From Ohtaekwangia sp966211525 (GTDB lineage Bacteria; Bacteroidota; Bacteroidia; Cytophagales; Cyclobacteriaceae), in contig CBIHOZ010000009.1 in assembly GCA_966211525.1 (NCBI GenBank), positions 1 through 64,000 of the forward strand: a stretch of DNA of 64,000 nucleotides, given 5' to 3'. Every line of letters starts with the position of its first letter. Positions within the stretch are counted from its first letter, which is position 1. The position numbers and the translations under genes were made by a program. This document shows positions 60,971 to 64,000 of this stretch, in pieces. Under the pieces are notes generated by a model. The model was given only the letters and a program-made list of their open reading frames with translations, was not told where the DNA came from and searched no databases.

Positions 60971-61912
60971 ATGAACCTCATTCAAGTGACTCTCTCTGTA
61001 TTTCTACTCCTTTCTTTAATCCAGCCAACGCAAGCACAAGACACCCGCTGCGAGTGTTGCTCAAACTCATCGTTAAAGCTCAGGGAAGATTACGAAGCTA
61101 TTTTTCCACGCCTTGTTATCAAGAAGAACGGTATCACAGAAGTGATGGTCTATACGAGTCCTTCTGATTCCACTCAGGCGTCTGGCACGCGCTATAAGGA
61201 ATTAAAATTCAAGTTCGATCAAAAAGGACAGGTTATAGCCAGAGTACACTATAATCAAAACGGAACGCCTCATTCAATCTATGAGTTTGAAAGAAATGGT
61301 TCCGGAAAAATATTCAGGCAAACCTTTAGCTATCTGGACAGCGTTGAACAGAAGTCAATAGAACCGGCTGCACCAGAGATCACCGACTATTTCTATAACC
61401 TGAAGGATAGACTTATCAAAACTAAAAAACGAAATACAAAAGGTCAGGTAATGCCTGACATTATGAGCGACTTCACAAAGTATGAATATGATAATACAGG
61501 CCGTACTACAAAAGTAACGTCACAATATTATTATGGTGAAAATGGACCGGCTACTTCATCGCGTGTTGTTATCTATACCTATAAAGACATCCACGGCCAG
61601 TCACAAACCTTTATTGACGGCAAGCTCTTTATTACAACAAAAACACAGTATACCAAAGGCTGGAAGCCGCTAACAGAAATAGGTTACGATGGTGACTCTA
61701 TAACTTTTGAAAGTAAATATGAGTACGACCAAAGTGGCAAGCCGACACGCTATGAAACAAAAAGCACAACTATAACCAGCGAATGTCCGCATAGAGGAAC
61801 CTACACAGATGTATATAGCTATAATGGTGACGGGTTGCTCAGTATTTTATCGCATAGCTATGAAGATAAGAAGTGTGTGATGGTGTTTGAGTATAAGAGT
61901 CCTTCGCTGTAG
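60971..61912 (+). CDS. secreted protein of unknown function
   Basis: A 313-residue exported protein (signal to about AQ at 22-23), then CECCSNSS near the N-terminus. It contains YxYD-like repeated strands (SIYEFERNGSGKI, TKYEYDNTGRTTKV, SKYEYDQSGKPTRYE), weakly like YD/RHS repeats. No enzymatic motif. TATA words are as frequent as in native genes. Confidence 0.72.
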   Translation: MNLIQVTLSVFLLLSLIQPTQAQDTRCECCSNSSLKLREDYEAIFPRLVIKKNGITEVMVYTSPSDSTQASGTRYKELKFKFDQKGQVIARVHYNQNGTPHSIYEFERNGSGKIFRQTFSYLDSVEQKSIEPAAPEITDYFYNLKDRLIKTKKRNTKGQVMPDIMSDFTKYEYDNTGRTTKVTSQYYYGENGPATSSRVVIYTYKDIHGQSQTFIDGKLFITTKTQYTKGWKPLTEIGYDGDSITFESKYEYDQSGKPTRYETKSTTITSECPHRGTYTDVYSYNGDGLLSILSHSYEDKKCVMVFEYKSPSL

Positions 61913-61927
61913 AGTAAACGCAATTTC

Positions 61928-62245
61928 ATGAATTATCAGTCGGTTAACCTAAACATTCACTACAACGCAGGGAGTGAAATCTGGAATAAAATTTCTTCCA
62001 TATATGAACGAATGGACGGATGGCTAGGCTTTGGCAGGGGAGGGAATGAAGGCGAAGAAGGAATCCCTTATTGGTTTAGCTATAACGAGACAGAAAAACA
62101 TATCTCTGCATCAGTAGAGCCTGGCGGGCTTTCGTTTTCAGGACTAATGGAGGACGAGGAATGGGAACTCTGGATTGCCAAATTAAAATCTATCTCATCC
62201 GATATTCTCGGATTTAAAGTTGTCGATCCGGAGACTGGATCTTAA
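61928..62245 (+). CDS. small conserved hypothetical protein
   Basis: A 105-residue acidic protein: MDGWLGFGRGGNEGEEGIPYWF, HISASVEPGGLSFSGLM and EEWELWIAKLKSISSDILGFKV. The pattern recalls small immunity or SUKH-like proteins in Bacteroidota accessory regions, which I cannot verify. 15 bp after the secreted-protein gene. Confidence 0.62.
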   Translation: MNYQSVNLNIHYNAGSEIWNKISSIYERMDGWLGFGRGGNEGEEGIPYWFSYNETEKHISASVEPGGLSFSGLMEDEEWELWIAKLKSISSDILGFKVVDPETGS

Positions 62246-62292
62246 GCTTAGCTACATTTAAATAGCTATATTCGTTCATTTTCCATTCATCC

Positions 62293-63009
62293 ATGCAGTC
62301 ACAAATAAAGTATATTCTAACGCTTGTAGCACTGGTATACAGCACCATTGCGAATTCGCAACGAGGCCATATTTATGTTTCCGAAGACAATAAAGGTTAT
62401 ACGGATAGTGAATTTCTAAAGCTTTGGTATGCCTCAGGTGAATTGGTGAATCTTGAAATTGTTAACCGAAAATCTGACAGTCTTTTCTTTAGACTAAAAC
62501 ACCATGATAACGCCAGTTACCTGAAAGATATATTAAAAGGCAGTAACTCCTGCGGTAGAAGGAAAAGTAAACCTGTCGATCAAATCAAGAAGGAACTATT
62601 GGCAGGCCAACTAGCTACTATAAAGCTTGTCTCGTTTAAATATCCCGACACCGTCTTTACCTTAAGCACTCCGAAAAAAGATGGTAAAGTTGACTTAGAT
62701 GCTATGTTCGAAGTGAAGACGCTGGGAAAGGATATAGAAGATATACTTCTTGATATTCTTGTTAACTACAGAAACATTAGTAAAATAGGGCAAGTCATAA
62801 TGTGTTATGAACCCAGAAATGCCATTCTTTTCGTAGATAAGACTGATAATATTTTAGGCTATATTGAAATATGCTTTGGTTGTCAGAAATATATAGCGAG
62901 TGAAAAAAGTCTGCAGGATTTAAGTTTCTGTGAGGATAAGTTCGAAGCACTTCGAAAAATATTTATGGCAGCAGGGATAAAGTATGGAATGAATTATCTT
63001 GAGTATTGA
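62293..63009 (+). CDS. exported hypothetical protein
   Basis: A 238-residue protein with a probable signal peptide (IKYILTLVALVYSTIANSQ). No family recognised; a cysteine-containing loop CFGCQKYI is present near residue 195. Followed by the hairpin repeat at 63020. Confidence 0.6.
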   Translation: MQSQIKYILTLVALVYSTIANSQRGHIYVSEDNKGYTDSEFLKLWYASGELVNLEIVNRKSDSLFFRLKHHDNASYLKDILKGSNSCGRRKSKPVDQIKKELLAGQLATIKLVSFKYPDTVFTLSTPKKDGKVDLDAMFEVKTLGKDIEDILLDILVNYRNISKIGQVIMCYEPRNAILFVDKTDNILGYIEICFGCQKYIASEKSLQDLSFCEDKFEALRKIFMAAGIKYGMNYLEY

Positions 63010-63019
63010 AATAATCTCC

Positions 63020-63071
63020 CAACAGTCTGGAGACTGTTGCCAATGCTGGCACAAGTCGGAGACTTGCGCCG
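63020..63071 (+). repeat. tandem-hairpin repeat of a second type
   Basis: Two hairpins in tandem: CAACAGTC/GACTGTTG (63020-63039, loop TGGA) and CAAGTC/GACTTG (loop GGA) with outer GGC/GCC. The second carries TCGGAGACT, the reverse complement of the AGTCTCCGA opening of the 51-57 kb repeats, so the families may be related. Downstream of a plus-strand gene, as are the other copies. Confidence 0.75.
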
Positions 63072-63110
63072 GTTAATTTAACGACCTCCAGGTCAGTGAT
63101 AATACCAACA

Positions 63111-63395
63111 ATGGAACAAAATAAAAAGGAGTTTGACATTATTACCAATCAACCGTATATGCTGCAACAAACAATTGATTGGTATAATAACATTTATAAA
63201 ACAGATTTTGAACTTGCCCGCTTTGTAAGGGATGAGATCAACTTTGCTACTATAGTATATGAAAAAGCTTCTGATTTTGATGTATTTCAATTAGGCGCTA
63301 ACTATGGAAGGCAATGTGAGGCTTTTGATAAGACATTCTCATCTTCTATACCACCGGATTATTTTAACGATAAAACAAAATATCCAAAACAATAA
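63111..63395 (+). CDS. hypothetical protein
   Basis: A 94-residue protein from the ATG at 63111 (a GTG 15 bp earlier is less likely). Soluble and helical; no family recognised. Alone after the tandem-hairpin repeat. Confidence 0.55.
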   Translation: MEQNKKEFDIITNQPYMLQQTIDWYNNIYKTDFELARFVRDEINFATIVYEKASDFDVFQLGANYGRQCEAFDKTFSSSIPPDYFNDKTKYPKQ

Positions 63396-63633
63396 TCAAC
63401 AGCATCCAATCTCTAAATCTTCCGCATAATCAATTACGGATTACTCTATTTGATCCAGGGTTTCCCGATATCCATAAAAGTATAGGTTTATGGAATAAAT
63501 ATATAGGAATTGTTGCTGACAAAAATTGAAATTACCACAGGAAGACTACATCAAATTTTATTTTGAAAGAGTAAAATTTATAGTCTGCTATTTCCCTATA
63601 TTCATGGTTTCAATAACCCTTGTATACCAGCCT

Positions 63634-64000
63634 ATGAACTTCCTGAAAAACATCCTCAATAAAAAAGAGGAGCCTATCCAATCTTACCAAGACTTCTGGA
63701 ATTGGTTTCTGAAAAACGAAAGAGATCTGTATAAAGTCATGAAAGAAAATCGAAATGTTAAAGAGAAGTTTTTCAATGTAATTTCTCCAAAACTAGACGA
63801 GCTTCGTGATGGTTATCATTTTACTACAGGAATGTCTGACGATGATATAGTGACGCTAACAATTACTGCCGATGGCGTAATCGAAAATATAGTATTTGTA
63901 GAAGAACTGGTGCAGGCCGCTCCAACGATAAAGGGATGGACAATAGTAGCGCTCAAGCGACCAGTAGACGAGGAAGGAATGGATATTGAAGAGGTGGCGA
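63634..64000 (+). CDS. conserved hypothetical protein, 3' end cut by window
   Basis: Open to the right edge (122 codons visible). MNFLKNILNKKEEPIQSYQDFWNWFLKNE, then KFFNVISPKLDELRDGYHFTTGMSDD, which I recall as a common Bacteroidota family of unknown function. The frame has no stop in the window. Confidence 0.7.
   Translation, partial: MNFLKNILNKKEEPIQSYQDFWNWFLKNERDLYKVMKENRNVKEKFFNVISPKLDELRDGYHFTTGMSDDDIVTLTITADGVIENIVFVEELVQAAPTIKGWTIVALKRPVDEEGMDIEEVA

Overview
The window looks like the chromosome of a Bacteroidota bacterium, most like Cytophagales. The evidence is the 16S rRNA 5' end with the GATGAACGCTAGCGGCAGGC signature, a SusC/SusD pair, promoters of the TTG-N19-TAnnTTTG type, two DUF4199 proteins, and gene orders I associate with this group (relA/spoT-fur-STAS-purA, pheT-zapA-rny).

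Layout. 1-5.3 kb is all on the minus strand: relA/spoT, fur, an anti-sigma antagonist and purA form one operon that runs straight towards tandem rRNA promoters and the start of a 16S gene cut by the window edge. 5.4-9.1 kb (+) holds tRNA-Leu, trigger factor, clpP and clpX. 9.1-26.7 kb (-) holds lpxB, a QueD/PTPS protein, a SusC/SusD/lipoprotein nutrient-uptake locus, an OmpA-TPR-PD40 envelope protein, a pabC-pabB-queE-folD-lepA cluster, a redoxin plus cytochrome c/PHM-like pair, and an IscA-type protein. 26.8-48.2 kb is mixed housekeeping: methylmalonyl-CoA epimerase, thiL, ACP phosphodiesterase, several peptidases and hydrolases, a GH29 fucosidase, rpsT, radC, pheT, zapA and rny.

From about 48.2 kb the character changes to a variable region of small, mostly plus-strand genes: orphan antitoxins, an XRE regulator beside an AbiU2-like HEPN protein, and, from 50.9 to 57.5 kb, small lipoproteins, membrane proteins and unknowns separated by an interspersed two-hairpin repeat of about 110 bp. 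Six copies are recognisable (one truncated), all in the same orientation and each just downstream of a plus-strand gene, plus several solo or decayed 5' hairpins. This one-gene-one-repeat layout resembles a gene-cassette array, but the repeats lack canonical integron attC core sites and no integrase or transposase is visible. It is the best candidate here for something undescribed. 57.5-60.8 kb carries small metabolic accessory genes and a divergent DoxX/HxlR pair with an 18-bp-periodic operator. 60.9-64 kb carries secreted and small unknown proteins, another hairpin repeat, and a gene cut by the right edge.

The tetramer TATA is dense in several ordinary chromosomal genes I hand-counted (6-7 per 240 bp) and absent from equal samples of repeat-region genes. 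It is also absent from trigger factor, so expression level may contribute. All functional calls are from reading the sequence; no database search was run.
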